Assembly (NCBI GenBank): GCA_022497155.1
Contig: MU385721.1
Location: 310,001 to 374,000, forward strand
Direction: 5' to 3'
Length of the DNA stretch: 64,000 bases
DNA from: Whalleya microplaca
Taxonomy: Eukaryota > Ascomycota > Sordariomycetes > Xylariales > Xylariaceae
How positions within the stretch are numbered: position 1 is the first letter of the stretch; each line of letters starts with the position of its first letter. Below are positions 38,901 to 50,540 of this stretch, piece after piece. Below the pieces are notes generated by a model. That model did no database searches, was not told the origin of the DNA, and saw only the letters and a program-made list of their open reading frames with translations. A program made the translations under genes and the position numbers.

Positions 38901-41595
38901 TCTGGATAGGACGACTAGGTGTTGCTAGCCCAAGATCACTCGTCGAACCGGAAAGATCGAAGGTCTGTAAGATGCCCCCACTAGATGTTGTTGCACTTGA
39001 CGGGGCTGGCCAAGGCGAGGATTTAGTCGGCGTCATTGGAGCCAGTCTAGTTGCCGAGGGGGACTTGGTTAATTGCCCAGGAGTTTGCATCGCATTAACG
39101 TGCGCATTAACGTGCTCGGTTTTGACTTCAGCAGTTACGGCTTTTGGAGCCGCGATACCAAATCCGCGATAACCAAGACTGATCTGCCTCATTAGCTTCG
39201 GTGCTCTCGCTGGAGGTGGCTTGGGTTGGGTATTTGCTGTATTCGAGCCGCGTCGAGACACTGCTTTAGGTACCGACGTATCCCTCTCCATCTTCATGGA
39301 GGTGACGCTCGAAGAAAGCCCCGACGACAGGGCCGTCATCCGCTTGTCACCCACCGAAGTGCCAAACAGCCCCGTATCTTCCAACAGCTGTTTCCTGGTA
39401 CTCTCTTCAAGGTCTCGGTAAGGATTTATGGTCCGTTGGGGCCGGTGTGGTGGAAGCCGAGCCCTACTCTCGTCAAAACTCAGGAGTTGCTTCCACAAAG
39501 ACGTCTCCCCAGCTTTCGTTAATTTCTCCGGAATGAATTTCTGGAAACCATAGACTGGCTCAAACAGCGTCTCTGGCACCTTCCGGCTTCTCGTAAGCGT
39601 CGACAGCCTGTTTTCGCCTTTTTGGGGACCGCTTTCATTGTGTGGCTTGAGAGTAGGATTTGGATAAGCGGGATCAGCATGTAATGGAGGTGTCTCAATC
39701 TCGTTCGTCTCGAGTATGCTTCTCATCTGTAGATCATAAAGCCTACATCTAATTGTGAAGTCATCTTGGTAGTCTCTAGGCGAGTCGCTCGTAGCAGACA
39801 AAGTAATGCCTTGGAAAGACAAAGCCTCTTCAGATTTACCAGTCCAATAGGAAACATGTAACCATTGAGGTATCGCAAAAGCCCATTCGTCGATGTTTAG
39901 TCTCGAACTGATAGATTCAATTCGGCTGGATGAGTCAATTGCTTTTGTAGGAGATGCACATTCGGTGACACTGGTGTAACTACTAGCTAGAGGGGTGGGT
40001 TGCCTCGGTGTACTGTCCCGGCTCTTAACCGACCGCGACCTGTGGTTTGAGCTGAGGAAATGAGGATTCCGATAGCGGAATAAGGGGACGGAGTGTAGAG
40101 GTATGTTCGGGATACATATCAGGTCAATACCTATCCCATTGCCTACAAGGGCTTCCGTTGTTCGCCGCAAAGACTCGTATTCGACTTCGAACACGCCAGA
40201 CCCCGGGCTGATGACCACTATAGATATGCCAGTGCGCAACAAGTCTCGATCTATATAGTCGTGTGCATAGATGGAGGATGCGAGGTTAATAGCCTCGAGG
40301 AAGTTTCCGTACATAGCCAAAGAAGATTCTGCCTTGATTTTACTGGTAGAGCTGCCCTTGGCGGAAGAGTCCTCTGGGATCTCCATCGTGTTGCCCATGG
40401 CATCTCGATGATGAAGGCTGATGTCACGTCGGAAAACGTTGTACTCTCTCTTTAGCTGATGGAGGATCTTGGTCCACTCCCCACTTGACATCTCACTCAC
40501 AACAACACGGTAGAAATCCTTGTATGGGCGTTTATTTCCGGAGGCTTGGAATCCAGTATAATAATCATTATGAAGAGTTGTATTTGCCAGCTCCGTGGTT
40601 AAGCCGGTATCATACTCAACCCTTGCGAAGAGCACGATACTGACCAAGTGCTTTACCTGTAGCATAGCCCATTTCTTGAACAGAGCTGGCAGAAATCCGT
40701 TCACAACCTTGTAGAACATAATTTCGCCAGAGCCATCCGAGTCAAAGTCCCACATCTCCCGGGCCATCTGTATAAAAAGCACATATCTAGCAGATTCGCT
40801 GCGGAAGATAGGGCGGGTTTGACGGCCAAAAAAGGCGGACCGAGCCTTCCGACCTTCAACATAGACGGTAGTGACCGTCGCCTTGATCGTCCCAAGGAAG
40901 TATACGACTTGGCCCTTGTATACGGTCTTGTCAGCCAAATCAGCGACTGCTAGCCTCCACATATCAGCTCGAGACAGATACATGTCTTTGAAAAAGAGTT
41001 CAACATGGGAGGCTTCGATAGCAGGCGCAAAGCTGTCAACCGGCGCGAGCACTACCTGGGTTCCTTTTCTCATGTTGAATGCGTCACCGATGGACTTGGA
41101 CACATAAACCTCCGCAGTAGGATGTCTAGCCTTCATCTCCTTTGACATATCTCTTGCAACAAATATGTATCTTCGACCAGCGTCGCCGGCCGATTTGGAG
41201 CAGTCTTCGCTAGAAGTGTTGGCAGCGGAGGCCCGATTATATGACGACTGCCTCGAAGCTCCATAGTGTGCTGATGGTGTTCGATCCTGGTCTGACTTCA
41301 CAGCTGTTATAGACATCAACGCGCCATGCTGAACAGCTCCTCCTAGCAAGTCAAAGTTCAAGAGAACCTCGTCGCGGACGACGGACTCGCTGATAGTCAC
41401 ACTACATGTTCGCTCAGTGGTCCGTCTCGGCTGGTGCGATTCGCGAACTGTCGAATTGCTCGAGACCGTATCGGGGGATCGTGGTGGTTCGGATGCAGGT
41501 TTGTCGACACTCGACTTGCTGAACTGCCGTAAGTGCGAAGTCCACTGCGAGCTACGGCGCGGTGCCAAGGGCGATAGAGCAGCATTCCGAGGCAT
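35998..41595 (-). CDS. IML1: Vacuolar membrane-associated protein IML1 (GATOR1/SEACIT, DEPDC5 orthologue)
   Basis: Largest subunit of SEACIT/GATOR1, the GAP complex for Rag/Gtr GTPases that restrains TORC1 on amino-acid starvation; it acts at the vacuolar membrane. A single uninterrupted exon of 5.6 kb encodes 1,865 residues from the ATG at 41595 ([15 protein letters not shown]). The open frame runs 38 codons further upstream without another ATG. The N-terminal IML1 domain spans roughly 70-450. A Ser/Thr/Pro-rich disordered section lies in the middle (about 780-930). A DEP domain is visible at about 1325-1440, with [20 protein letters not shown] and [13 protein letters not shown]. The C-terminal domain contains [19 protein letters not shown]. 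Length and domain order match filamentous orthologues. No neighbouring gene is functionally linked. Confidence 0.95.
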   Translation of the reverse strand: MPRNAALSPLAPRRSSQWTSHLRQFSKSSVDKPASEPPRSPDTVSSNSTVRESHQPRRTTERTCSVTISESVVRDEVLLNFDLLGGAVQHGALMSITAVKSDQDRTPSAHYGASRQSSYNRASAANTSSEDCSKSAGDAGRRYIFVARDMSKEMKARHPTAEVYVSKSIGDAFNMRKGTQVVLAPVDSFAPAIEASHVELFFKDMYLSRADMWRLAVADLADKTVYKGQVVYFLGTIKATVTTVYVEGRKARSAFFGRQTRPIFRSESARYVLFIQMAREMWDFDSDGSGEIMFYKVVNGFLPALFKKWAMLQVKHLVSIVLFARVEYDTGLTTELANTTLHNDYYTGFQASGNKRPYKDFYRVVVSEMSSGEWTKILHQLKREYNVFRRDISLHHRDAMGNTMEIPEDSSAKGSSTSKIKAESSLAMYGNFLEAINLASSIYAHDYIDRDLLRTGISIVVISPGSGVFEVEYESLRRTTEALVGNGIGIDLICIPNIPLHSVPLFRYRNPHFLSSNHRSRSVKSRDSTPRQPTPLASSYTSVTECASPTKAIDSSSRIESISSRLNIDEWAFAIPQWLHVSYWTGKSEEALSFQGITLSATSDSPRDYQDDFTIRCRLYDLQMRSILETNEIETPPLHADPAYPNPTLKPHNESGPQKGENRLSTLTRSRKVPETLFEPVYGFQKFIPEKLTKAGETSLWKQLLSFDESRARLPPHRPQRTINPYRDLEESTRKQLLEDTGLFGTSVGDKRMTALSSGLSSSVTSMKMERDTSVPKAVSRRGSNTANTQPKPPPARAPKLMRQISLGYRGFGIAAPKAVTAEVKTEHVNAHVNAMQTPGQLTKSPSATRLAPMTPTKSSPWPAPSSATTSSGGILQTFDLSGSTSDLGLATPSRPIQIRGPVLTPDTISTLRSGPLPAPSVANSARPDDRDFRFSNVLREEDQKKLYNSKLRAGGVPELPSTLSPTTAMAPWLVVLNPSNPNVSKVDDSVLYSRWQHVFPRPSEMKVMKWKSLSCPAAVPLTTEYFPTRSQFDTEYQRQPYNIAQETDDDLAEEPRSRAEFLRELVSARFSHGFQVVIGPSVAKAFDQKAVRIADIFSIDNTVSDGTSIFMGIGNTIHQLSCVNGTEVEVNIYVRKPTESLSQMEQPSLYKPAIRTLLDETYHTVDIDIVTPKPERNWNFIDSYLAGHTDDMTENLRFWRARFVLIPMYPRTKPATPVQNEDDEEEVRLEGIKKLAQIWQRHRILSPSERQFQSSGARKRDPNPLDIVYKTEDPSVVITAELETLPLFESTEATSRKGLVSNKERFSKSNFNVATLAEAIQQSVEAGGIRMQTRRWHFRIHYHCFIGSDMTTWLLDNFEDLESREEAVELGNSLMVFEDDKSKDRDKDTSKDAKKDRGIFVHVERRHPFRDGQYFYQIAAEYAKPAPGWFNTRRRDISVPSTPLSDNLSKDSPRPGQQSGVQRPTSIHDENSPISGSTTPTLATTAGKRPKVVLSKVMKYDVDHRKKSFRPERINLHYDRLHNPDNCYHIRIDWMTVSAKLIEDAIRSWAVVAAQHGLRLVEVPIAEACSISEVNAFRRPYRIKLALPPPTQRPVTYFDPNSFGPHAQPGKYFYQKALLKKFDYVLDVEAASNFPGNVDVSYSWGKPDFKYSQYIHRSGMLLAEIADEGDILLLANRLYSNRAAALQPTQARTETAPNDRVSRLMTSGGYTNYGLAEPTPISSPMFRPVLFPPGGSRGQQQPEPSPSRGMAGPKPSAKPSYTFGEPEALKDVLDAFCNDAAALEAFYKETLEKGVTGTPMVGAEASGIPDAVPDASIPMLGLPPGVLGSGSTAGDATASPGPSFRVGTPSLAGSLLFRRGSVQH

Positions 41596-42047
41596 TGAAT
41601 CGCTGTTATCCCATCTCAGATTGTTTAAGCTGCATCGTTGCGCGGAAGTTGGTCGTTTCCTCGAGGAACTGAAAGACGATAGACTGTGATGTAAGTGCAA
41701 ATCGGCCAATGGGCGGGCATAGTATCGACTAATCGACTTAAGTACGTACTGTTAGAGCTGTAGAACTGGCAGAAACGGCGAATGATTTGACCGCCTTCCA
41801 TTTCGGGTAGGGCCCATGCATATATACGTCAATGTACCTTCATATGTGCATATGGTGGTTATTCTAATTCTGTATGCAACAAACGCATACAACCCCGCAT
41901 CTCTCATTTCTTCACATACATCCTAATGCCATACTCGATGCCATACCTAACCTTAAAACATTGAACTACTCTAGTACCTATGAATCTTGGATGATCGTAC
42001 CTCTATCGAATATGTATCTACATTCAGGCTTCTCAAGTCGTCTGCCC
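41596..42047. other. Short intergenic: IML1 promoter
   Basis: Both flanking genes are on the minus strand; this interval is the IML1 upstream region and the SDR 3' flank. A CATCACAG just upstream of the chosen IML1 start could be a 5' UTR splice acceptor. Nothing else is visible. Confidence 0.5.
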
Positions 42048-43350
42048 CTAGTGCAAGACCAGATCATCAAATGGACAGCCCTTATCCACCGATTCAAGCT
42101 TAGTCTTTTCCATTACAATCTTTCTAGTTAGCTCCATCAGCCTGTCTGCCAATGTTTCGTCCTGTGAGAGCTTGCTGCCCATCTCGGGCACGGCTGGCGG
42201 GCAGATGTACTGGCCCGACTCCTTGGTATACGTGGTCGCAAACATGGTCGGGACAGCCCCCTCGAACTGGTCCTTCTTGAATGGCTCGAAGCCGACTGAC
42301 ATCGCGTATCCACCAATTGGGAACGCTTCGTGGATGTCCTCCTTGCTCATCTTCGTCGATACGAAGCCTGGATGGGTGGCATTCATGATCACGTTTGGAT
42401 GCCCGGCATTCGTTACCTTACGGGTGAAATACCTCGCATACAGGATGTTTGCAAGTTTGCTTCGACCGTACTGTGCATTCGGTCCAAGATCGCGGTTCAA
42501 CTCCTCCACGCTTGCGAACTTGGTGTCGCTAGGTGCGGCCTGGTGCGCATTGCTCGCCTGGTTGGAAATATGCACTATGTTGCCCTTCTCGGCGGTCTCT
42601 TTCATAAGTGGCAGGAGATGGGAGGTAAGAACGACATGGCCCATGTGGTTCACTGCCATGTGCCTGTCAATGCCGTAATCGGTAAGCTGGTAAGTCATTA
42701 TGCCCCTTGCGGCATTGTTGATCAGGATGTCAAGTCTGTCGGTATCCCTCTTGATCTCTTCAGCCACGTCCTTCACTCGCTTCCAATCTGCCAAGTCGCA
42801 CTGCATCCACGTGGTCCTGTCTGCCGCTTCGTTGCCTAGTTCCTTTTCGATGGCCTCCTTAGCTCCCCTCACGACCTCTCCGGAAACAGACAGGATGTAG
42901 ACCTTGGCAATATTGTGCTTGAGAAGCGTGTACGTGCATCCGTAGCCGATTCCTTCGCTACCGCCCGTGACAACAGCAACTTTGCCAGTCAAATCAGGGA
43001 CATCATCTAAGCTGAACTGATGAGTCGAGAGGTTATTCGCCATGCCACCGAAGTTTTCACCGATGGTGTTCTAGCTAATATTAGTTTGCGGTGAGGCTTG
43101 ATGGAATTTCAGGTTCTTCAAGCTTCTAACGAGCTAGAGCCATGTCGAGATCAATGCATACCTTGATGGTCTCCATGACTTCTGAGGGTCTGGGTACACC
43201 TTGTTGGGTTTTAACAGACGTGGAGAAGGTTCTCTGATTTGACACCGTAGTTGATAAGTACGGCAAAGAAGATGCCGGTCTGGCAAGTGTAGTACGGGTT
43301 GCACAAGCACGACGGCTCACATTAAGGAATCTATATGAAGAAATACGCAT
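42048..43350 (-). CDS. Short-chain dehydrogenase/reductase with mitochondrial-type presequence
   Basis: NAD(P)-dependent oxidoreductase of the classical SDR family, of the retinol-dehydrogenase/WWOX-like type. Two exons (43350-43162, 43070-42048) join in phase 0 and give 403 residues. The coenzyme motif TGGSEGIG, NNAA after strand 4, the Ser of NIVHISNQ and the catalytic YGRSK are all present. The first exon encodes MRISSYRFLNVSRRACATRT and continues Arg/Ser-rich without acidic residues until about residue 57, which fits a mitochondrial targeting peptide. Splicing through GTATGC and TAGCTAG gives METIKNTIGENFGGMANNL. If only the second exon were used (ATG at 43043), a 331-residue cytosolic form would result. 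Substrate unknown. Confidence 0.85.
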
Positions 43351-44835
43351 TTCGTGAGGGTTGAGCTACCAATGGAATTTATTTGCTTCTGCTTCTAGAG
43401 AAGGCTGAAGTGGTATTTTGAATAGTTTTGACATTTTCTAGGTCATTATAGGTCATCGTTGAATCACCATTCAATGATGCTTCTAGGCAATGTCAGCGTG
43501 TACTACCTACTTGGCCAAACCGATGACGCGCTGATTTGACACAATCATCTTGCCTAGCCTTTGGACAATCCTAAGTCTTCTTGCTTAGATAATAATCCAA
43601 GCTGGATAATATATATGCTTTAGCATTTAAATTGCCCTACTATCATGAGATGGTTTTCTGGTTTCCGAGTGACTTGGTTGAGATAGCTTGACAGTCCAGC
43701 TGGTGAAGTTCGGATATAACGGTAAATTCCTATTCGATATGAAATGCACGGATCATGTATATTTATCCACCTATTACATAATCTGTAAACCGTGCCCGGA
43801 GGGTAGATACAGGTGGCACAAGGAACCCGGCAGGCCTCTAGTCTAATGACACCAACGTTCTCTCATCTAGAACTTTGGTGTCGTACAATTCCGGCATTGA
43901 GCTTTTGCACACAAAAACACACTTCTTGCTGAGGAAGATCTACTTATACCTACGCAAGTAATGCAGTCCTACCTTGCAGCTTGCTTAAGTTCCACAATGG
44001 ATGAATCGGCATCTGGGGTAGATCTAGATGCACCTGCAGTGCTGAATCTGGCAGCTCAATTCCGATCCCCAGTTCTGGTAACCCACTACAGTCCCAACAA
44101 CCTTCAGTCTGTACATACAAACAAATGATATCTGCCCACAGGACACGACTTGGCTCGGGAGGACGTACCTCGGAGCAGACAACAACTCCGGCAATAGACA
44201 TGATATATGTGCACCCTCCAAAAAAAGAGCTGTCTAAACCAATTCATTCAATTATCATAAAGATAACCAGGGGGATTCACGAACAGATCCTGCTCCAGAT
44301 TCCTTGTTGTCCACGTTGCAATCCCCACTCCTTGCAACAACTCACGTTTCGACCCCTTCTCATAGTGATTCAGACGGTAATAGATGTGCCTGAGCGGAAC
44401 TAGTAGCTGTCTACGTATGTATGTATTCGCGTGACAGACGAACAGCAAACATTCATAAACATTTTTTTCCGTTTCTTCATCTTTTCTGCCCTGGCCCATT
44501 TGTGAACACTTTCCAGATTTGTGTCTTTCAGTGCTTCTTGGAGAACACACCCATAATTCTCGACCGATAATTATTTACCTAAGTTGATGATCTACTAGTC
44601 AGTCTACAAGTCATAGTCTGAATCCATTCGCCAATACTTACCCACTAAGGCAGTACATATCCCCAACTGCTCGGTTCACTGACTTGGCATCCCATTGATT
44701 TGCAACATTACATAAACTCAACTTTCGCCCATGACCCTTTGACTTTCCGGTCCGAAGCCTTGTGTCTTAAACAGCCCTCCGAACTCCAACGCCGGCTCCG
44801 AACCCGTCAGTCGGTTGCCACTTGAGTCGCGCATC
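43351..44835. other. Divergent promoter region, SDR and CDF transporter
   Basis: About 1.5 kb between two divergent starts. No coding region is supported; short frames at 43950-44201 and 44248-44550 have no domain. A clear regulatory motif was not recognised. Confidence 0.5.
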
Positions 44836-46432
44836 ATGGCAAGATTCTCACTTTCATCGAAGCAAAAGCTCATTGCCGTTATTGGCATCTCATTCTGCTT
44901 TTTTGTGGCCGAGATTGCCGGTATGCGAATCCTTCCACTCCTTGCGATCATACCAACTGACTTCAGATTGTAGTGGCATTCTATACTAGGTCACTGGCGT
45001 TATTGGCAGATGCCTTCCACTACGTATGTCGCAAAGAGGTTTCGAGGTCTCCGAATGCTGCAGCCGTGCATACTGACACGATGTTAGATGAATGATCTTA
45101 TCGGCTTCATTGTCGCTCTGGTCGCAATCATCGTATGCACATCATCACTTGAAGTAAGACAAGAACTGGCTAATCCAAGTACTAGATCTCCGAACGCGCA
45201 AACTCGCCACAGAGCTTTTCATTTGGATGGGCACGAGCTCAACTCCTTGGCGCCTTTTTCAATGGTGTATTCCTCCTTGCCCTCGGCGTCTCTATCTTCC
45301 TGTCATCTATTGAAAGATTCATTTCTATCCAAGGTAGGTGCTCTATCATATGGCAAGTACTTTATCACTTGCCAGTCACTTACATCGCATATAGTTGTCG
45401 AGAACCCCAAACTCGTTCTTATTATTGGATGCATCGGTTTGACCCTCAATATCATCAGTGCTACCTTACTACATGATCATCATGGTCACGACCATGGAGG
45501 GCACAGCCACGGGCATGAGCACGGGCATGAGCATGCTCATGCTGAGGATGACGCCAGTGTCGAGGCAGGCCAGCCTGGGACAGACAACTCGAGCCAGAAT
45601 CAGGACGACGTTCCCCTCATTGTAAGTTATTTCAGCATATCCCCTTCGAACTTACCACTAGTCATTAACATCAATACAGCCCATTAGCGCTCACGCTGAA
45701 CATCGTCACACAATCACAAAGCTGCAGTCTCCGGGCCATGATCTCGGCCTGCTAGGTGTACTGGTTCATGTTATCGGTGACGCACTCAACAACCTTGGGG
45801 TCATCATCGCAGCACTAGTAATTTGGCTTACAAGCTATGAGGGTCGATTCTACGCCGACCCAGGCGTAAGTATGGGTATCGCAATAATGATCTTGCTGTC
45901 ATCTATCCCACTAGTTAGGAATAGTGGCAAGATCCTCATGCAGAGCGCCCCCGTCGGAGTCGATTTGGAGGATGTCAAACACGATCTCGAGAAGGTAATA
46001 AAGACAACCCCATCCCCTAACCTGAGTGTCAGCTAAAATGTGCGAAACTAGATCCCCGGCATCGAGTCTGTTCACGAGCTGCATATCTGGCGTCTCGACC
46101 AAAAGAAGGCCATCGCGTCCGCCCACGTCGTGGTCTCCAACAATGAGATGACCGACTTCATGGATCGCGCCAAAACTGTCGGCGAGTGCTTACATGCCTA
46201 TGGCGTCCATTCGGCTACACTGCAGCCTGAGCTCGCAACCCCGCCGCAAACCACGCGCAACAGCGAGAATATCACAGACAATGCTTCCGTTAGCGCCTCT
46301 CGACCAGGCAGCAGTGGGCCTTCGGCCACGTCGATTAGAAGACGACGTCCCGAGACAGCCGCATGCCAGATCGCATGTGGAAATCTCTGCGAGAATCTAA
46401 CATGTTGCAATACGACCAACATGCGTATTTGA
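44836..46432 (+). CDS. Cation diffusion facilitator, ZRC1/COT1-like zinc transporter
   Basis: Vacuolar Zn2+ (and Co2+)/H+ antiporter of the CDF family. Seven exons fit: 44836-44920, 44974-45023, 45088-45132, 45186-45333, 45395-45621, 45680-45994 and 46052-46432, giving 416 residues. Six helices are recognisable. Helix 2 carries LLADAFHYMNDL and helix 5 carries HVIGDALNNLGV, the HxxxD zinc-site motifs of the family. The loop between helices 4 and 5 is His-rich (HDHHGHDHGGHSHGHEHGHE), typical of fungal zinc carriers. SFGWARAQLLGAFFNGVFLL is the conserved block after helix 2. The cytosolic C-terminal domain has VHELHIWRLDQKKAIASAHV, and the tail ends in Cys-rich ACQIACGNLCENLTCC. Several introns are short, so this is one of the most fragmented genes in the window. 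Confidence 0.93.
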
Positions 46433-49049
46433 GCTTTGAGTTTGATCGATGAATAATGGAGATGAGTACCTAGGTGGTACTGAATTAGAATGGCCATCTT
46501 GTACCTTGCTTGCATATGCCCAATTCGATAGCATATAGATACTACCATTGATGATGATGATTTCTTATGATATCTGGAGAGTCCATGTGAGACCTACGCC
46601 TTGTCAATGACCAACTTGTCGCATCGTGGAATGATGTGAAACGCCTTCTTACATATATGACAGCTAGCGCCTAGAGCCCATATGGAATCAGTTTAGCAAG
46701 ACCCCTTAGATTTACTCGCAGCCCACCCTACCATAGCAACAGGCCTCACGTAAGACCGTATAATCTTTATAGTGCTCTTCCGGTTGCAGAGACATGATCT
46801 CGGCATATCTTGCCGCAAAGCTCGCAATCCGAGACTATGGCCTAGGTTCAACATATCCACCCGAGAATCCACCTATATACCTAGCCAGGCTAGATCCGAC
46901 CCCATTCCAACCCGCCAGATCGATTGTAAGATCAATGGGAAATCTTGCATCTCGGGCGTGGGGGTCCCAGCGGGCGGAATGTGGGGGCAAACGTCGGATC
47001 ACATCATCTTATTCTAAATTAGAGGTCTCTCTAAATGATCATAGGTCGATGCCTTGCATTCTCCGGTAGCTAGTCAAGCGCGAGTCGAAGCAACTGACAG
47101 ATTCATCTCCGGAAATGTCGATCGCGGTATCATACGATGAAATGCAGCTAGGAAAAAGGACTGCGCATACCCGTCTCAGCTTCATATGGAAAAGGGAATC
47201 GCGCCATTTATGGACCTGGATTGCTTCCAAGAATCGATGCTCTTGCCGCGCTGCATCTCGACTTCTTCGCATCGCCTCATCTCCGAGATCGGTCCCGAGG
47301 CCTGCAGCCTCTGCCAATATTGCACATGTGTTAATGGCCTCAATACGGACGGGAAACGGATCGTGTCGCGAGGAGTCGACCGTCTTCTCCGTTTTCTCAC
47401 CATCCTTGCACCCACGCTTTCCCGACTCGTACAGAGCCCTTGTCTATATATGTATGCACATGCCCGTCGCGCGCACACCGGTGAACCATCTACCTGCCCA
47501 GTCGGGAGGGAACCAGCTTCAGCTCCCGTGGGACAGCGCCCCGATGCAACTCTCCCAGCAAAGCCCTTTTGCGTAACCCATATTTCCCCATTCGGCTTTC
47601 GGTGACGTCGCGATTCGCAGCGAAGTGGTAACGAGGGGAGGTGCCGTCCCTGGGCTGCGCTGAAGTTCGGCTATGAGGTTAGAGCCGCGGTAGGCATTCG
47701 TCCACGTAGTATTGACAGACTGCATTAAGCAGTATGTATCTGTAGATATTCGGCTAAAATAGACGGGCGGGCCCGAGCCGTTTCTAGATCCTTTGCTCTT
47801 TAGCTCGATTCTTATAATAGGACCTATTATGAAGCCGGGTGAAAACATTTTGGTGATCACGATTGTCTTCGTATTAACAGTTGACTTCGGATAGATGATT
47901 TATTACTAGGGCAGTCAGTAGGTTAGGATATTGGTGGTCAGATTTACCATGCTGTGCTGTATATTCTAGGCAAGAGCATCAAGCCATAAATAATAGTTTA
48001 TTATTGATATATACATATCGCTAGAATTTATCATATCGCAAATAACTATAGGACAAAATAACATTTATCTCCCTAACTTTTGAAGGGGCAGATTAACAGT
48101 CTTCAATTATCCCAAAATAAAACTTTGTTGTAAGACTCTAGGACGCATAGGTAGCTACCTAGCTTTGCAACACCCTACTCCATCACTAGGTATAGTAAGA
48201 GGTTGATTAGTATTCTACTAATCAAGACTCTCTTCCTGAATGATAGTAAGCTATAGTATATGCCTTACCCCATTGCACTCTTTTCTGCGTCGCTGTTACG
48301 GGGTATAGTGGTCATGATTGAGGACTGTACAATATTGCAGGGCTTAATCGAACGTATTCTTCGTCACTATGGCACATCAACTCTTCCGTGGGCATACTTC
48401 AAAATTATATATTTTGTATGAGCCAGCTAACCTTTTAGCGCTTCACTTCAACAGCTACCAAACATTTTCAGCCTTCCATATCTGTATATCAACTACCTAT
48501 CTAGTTGGTTACCGGTTTCAGATAAAATAATCAGGTCCCGCAATTATGCAATGAAACACCTTGTTGTAAATATGAGAGTTACATTTGGGTACTTTGATAG
48601 TTATCACTGACCCCGATTACGCTACGCTCAAGTTCAACCCCGGAGTCTTAGAGATTGAATCTGAAATTGATTATCGTATCACCTCATCCTATAGAAAGAA
48701 CCTAGTGGGACACAATCCTATTGTCATGTGTTTATGGATAACATTAAACAATGTATAGTTTAAGTATTCTTTGTGCCTGTTAATAAATATGGAGTTTTGT
48801 TGTTTACAAAGCGCTTGACGTACGCTGAATGAACAGCAACCATTTATTGTATTAGATAGGTATCAGGTCAAAGGGGCTTTAGCGGGAATTCAACTAATAC
48901 AGAGGAACAGTGTGGGCCGTACCGGCCACCTTTGACATATCATGCTTAACTCATACCGATTCACCTATGTACATAAGGGAGAGCATCCTTGTTGTATTTC
49001 TTGAGCTTCATTCTCGAAAATACAACTGAATTCGACCAGGATAAAAGAG
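46433..49049. other. Intergenic, 2.6 kb
   Basis: No gene is supported. From 46.8 to 47.9 kb both strands carry several overlapping frames of up to 153 codons with no domain and inconsistent phase. From 47.9 to 49 kb the sequence is AT-rich and stop-dense. This leads into a region with a broken gene and a mobile-element-like repeat, so it may be decayed accessory DNA. Confidence 0.5.
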
Positions 49050-49863
49050 ATGGCTACCTCTATAAGACCTCTGAATAATCCACATATTGACCGTTCGTTC
49101 TTGCTTTCATGTAGGCCCGAGGACGCTAGACGCAAAGACAATATTGTTCGACGAGCATACCCTCACGTAAAGCATGCTGATGAGCTCACTGCTTCAGAAA
49201 AGACAGACTGGTTGAATATAGGTCGTCAAATCAAGTATGACAAAAGCTTGGTTAAGTATTACAAGTCATTCTCTGAAGACGACATTACTGTCGTTTCCTG
49301 TATTTTCAAAGATTGTGGGATGTTAGTGACGACGCAGTCGATCTCAGAAATCTCCTTGGGCAAATAAAGAAAAACAATGAGCTCCCGAGTATCAATAAGA
49401 TTGTCTGCTTCGGGCTCGGGTCATTCGTTGCCAGCTTTGAGGACCCGTCGGCTTATTCCCAGTATTCATGCGCCCTAATGTTTGCAGATTCGATAAGCAA
49501 GCTAACGCATGGAAAGAAAATACCAGTCTGGATTTAAGATCCCTCTCTTAAATTAAACGAGATACGCGTCTTACGACGATTTGGTATTAAAGTGCTAAAT
49601 CCATATCTCCAAGAAGGGTTCTTATTAGTGGACCACAACACCTTTGTTTTCAGCGTATGCATTGACCTTGTTGTTGAGCTCGAATCAATGATACTGGAAT
49701 TCTCTAGACCAGCGATGATTTTGTGGACAGATACACGCGAATTCAGACGAATGCAAAACCCAGGGAGGATGGCAGCTTATGACACACTGGCGAAAGAATA
49801 TGACAATGTAGGGCATCATTGTAAGGCTTTGGAATCTTATTGTATTAATACTGGAGTCAAATA
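49050..49863 (+). pseudogene. SRR1-like domain protein, disrupted
   Basis: A relic of a fungal SRR1-like (SENSITIVITY TO RED LIGHT REDUCED / BER1) gene. The N-terminal part (49050 on) opens MATSIRPLNNPHIDRSFLLS and includes EDARRKDNIVRRAYP. The protein thread then shifts frame near 49275-49320: the downstream thread is YFQRLWDVSDDAVDLRN, followed by the core SRR1 motif INKIVCFGLGSF and, after an in-frame TAA at 49535-49537, DPSLKLNEIRVLRRFGIKVL. Relatives have a residue such as Gln in VWI(Q)DP, so CAA to TAA is likely. No intron of reasonable length repairs either lesion. SRR1 proteins are linked to the clock in plants and to haem or stress in yeast; a function in this fungus is unknown. Confidence 0.7.
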
Positions 49864-49868
49864 ATCCA

Positions 49869-50003
49869 GATACATCAGATATGTCAGATATTTCAGATAT
49901 ACCAGATATACCAGATATACCAGATATACCAGATATACCAGATATACCAGATATACCAGATGTTTCAGATATGTCGGACACGTCAGATATATCAGATACA
50001 TCA
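49869..50003 (+). repeat. 9-bp tandem repeat coding Asp-Ile-Pro / Asp-x-Ser
   Basis: Fifteen adjacent 9-bp units of the form GATATACCA or GATATxTCA. The central seven are identical (49896-49958) and code DIP; the outer eight are variants coding D-x-S. On the other strand it reads Tyr-Leu-Val. A repeat with identical core and diverged edges suggests recent slippage or unequal exchange. Confidence 0.9.
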
Positions 50004-50390
50004 TATGAGTTAGATCGACGCCATCTTGCAGGGGCATCTTTACACATCCGCAAAGCTGAATTCAATAGCGACCCATTGGTTCTTGATTGCCCCGGCCCTA
50101 TAACTGTCGATGGACAGGAGGAGTACATGATCGATAAGGTCGTAGATAGCCGCCGATTTAAATCTGCACTATACTATAGAGTACAGTGGTCAGGCTGGCC
50201 AGAAGATGAGGTTTGGTACCCTGCAGAAAAGTTCAAGAGTTCTCCTCATCTCCTGTATGGGTTCCATGCTGAGAACCCTAGTCGCCCAGGGCCCCAACAG
50301 CATCTGGGGTGTCGGAAACGGGCTTGGGAGGAAGTAAATGGCGTAGAAGAACATCACCACGATAATCGCCTTAGAAAGAATACCATCTGA
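49881..50390 (+). CDS. Chromodomain ORF with N-terminal DIP repeat
   Basis: An open frame of 169 codons. Residues 1-40 are the Asp-rich repeat. Residues about 85-140 form a chromodomain: EEYMIDKVVDSR, then YYRVQWSGWPEDE and VWYPAEKF. The Tyr, Trp and Trp/Tyr positions expected for a methyl-lysine cage are present. The following SSPHLLYGFHAENPSRPGP matches the segment that follows chromodomains at the end of fungal chromovirus (Ty3/gypsy) polyproteins and in proteins domesticated from them. The ORF lies 17 nt after the SRR1-like relic but in another frame, so it is either the C-terminal part of one ancestral SRR1-chromodomain gene or a separate fragment. The true N-terminus is uncertain because the frame stays open upstream through the repeat. 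Confidence 0.6.
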   Translation: MSDISDIPDIPDIPDIPDIPDIPDIPDVSDMSDTSDISDTSYELDRRHLAGASLHIRKAEFNSDPLVLDCPGPITVDGQEEYMIDKVVDSRRFKSALYYRVQWSGWPEDEVWYPAEKFKSSPHLLYGFHAENPSRPGPQQHLGCRKRAWEEVNGVEEHHHDNRLRKNTI

Positions 50391-50540
50391 TACAGGGCCC
50401 TTGAGGGACCCCTGATACAGGGCCTCTAGGGCACCCTATAGCTGTATTTCCTACACCTGTGTTAGCTTAGGTAGATAGGAGATAAGGAATCGGCGTATTT
50501 CAGGTGCGGCAGGGCCGTACCTAAATACGCCGACACTCCA
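50391..50540. repeat. Direct repeats and hairpin after the chromodomain ORF
   Basis: CTGATACAGGGCC occurs twice within 40 bp just after the stop, in a GGGCCC/GGGACC-rich block. An imperfect hairpin follows: CGGCGTATTTCAGGT (50491-50505) pairs with ACCTAAATACGCCG (50519-50532), with one bulged C. Such repeats right after a chromodomain would fit the 3' end of a retroelement, but no complete LTR or target duplication was found. Confidence 0.55.

Noticed and set aside
41596..41709. N-terminal 38-codon extension of IML1
   Set aside because: The upstream frame begins with TTG, not ATG, and the first ATG (41595) gives the sensible N-terminus.
47039..47605. Overlapping frames of 92-153 codons on both strands
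   Set aside because: They contradict each other in strand and phase and show no domain or splice signals.
49274..49320. Intron to repair the SRR1-like frame
   Set aside because: The only GT...AG pair here is about 24 bp, too short for a fungal intron, so a frameshift is more likely.
49869..50003. Tandem repeat as a CRISPR-like array
   Set aside because: Units are contiguous 9-mers with no spacers and lie in a eukaryotic coding frame.
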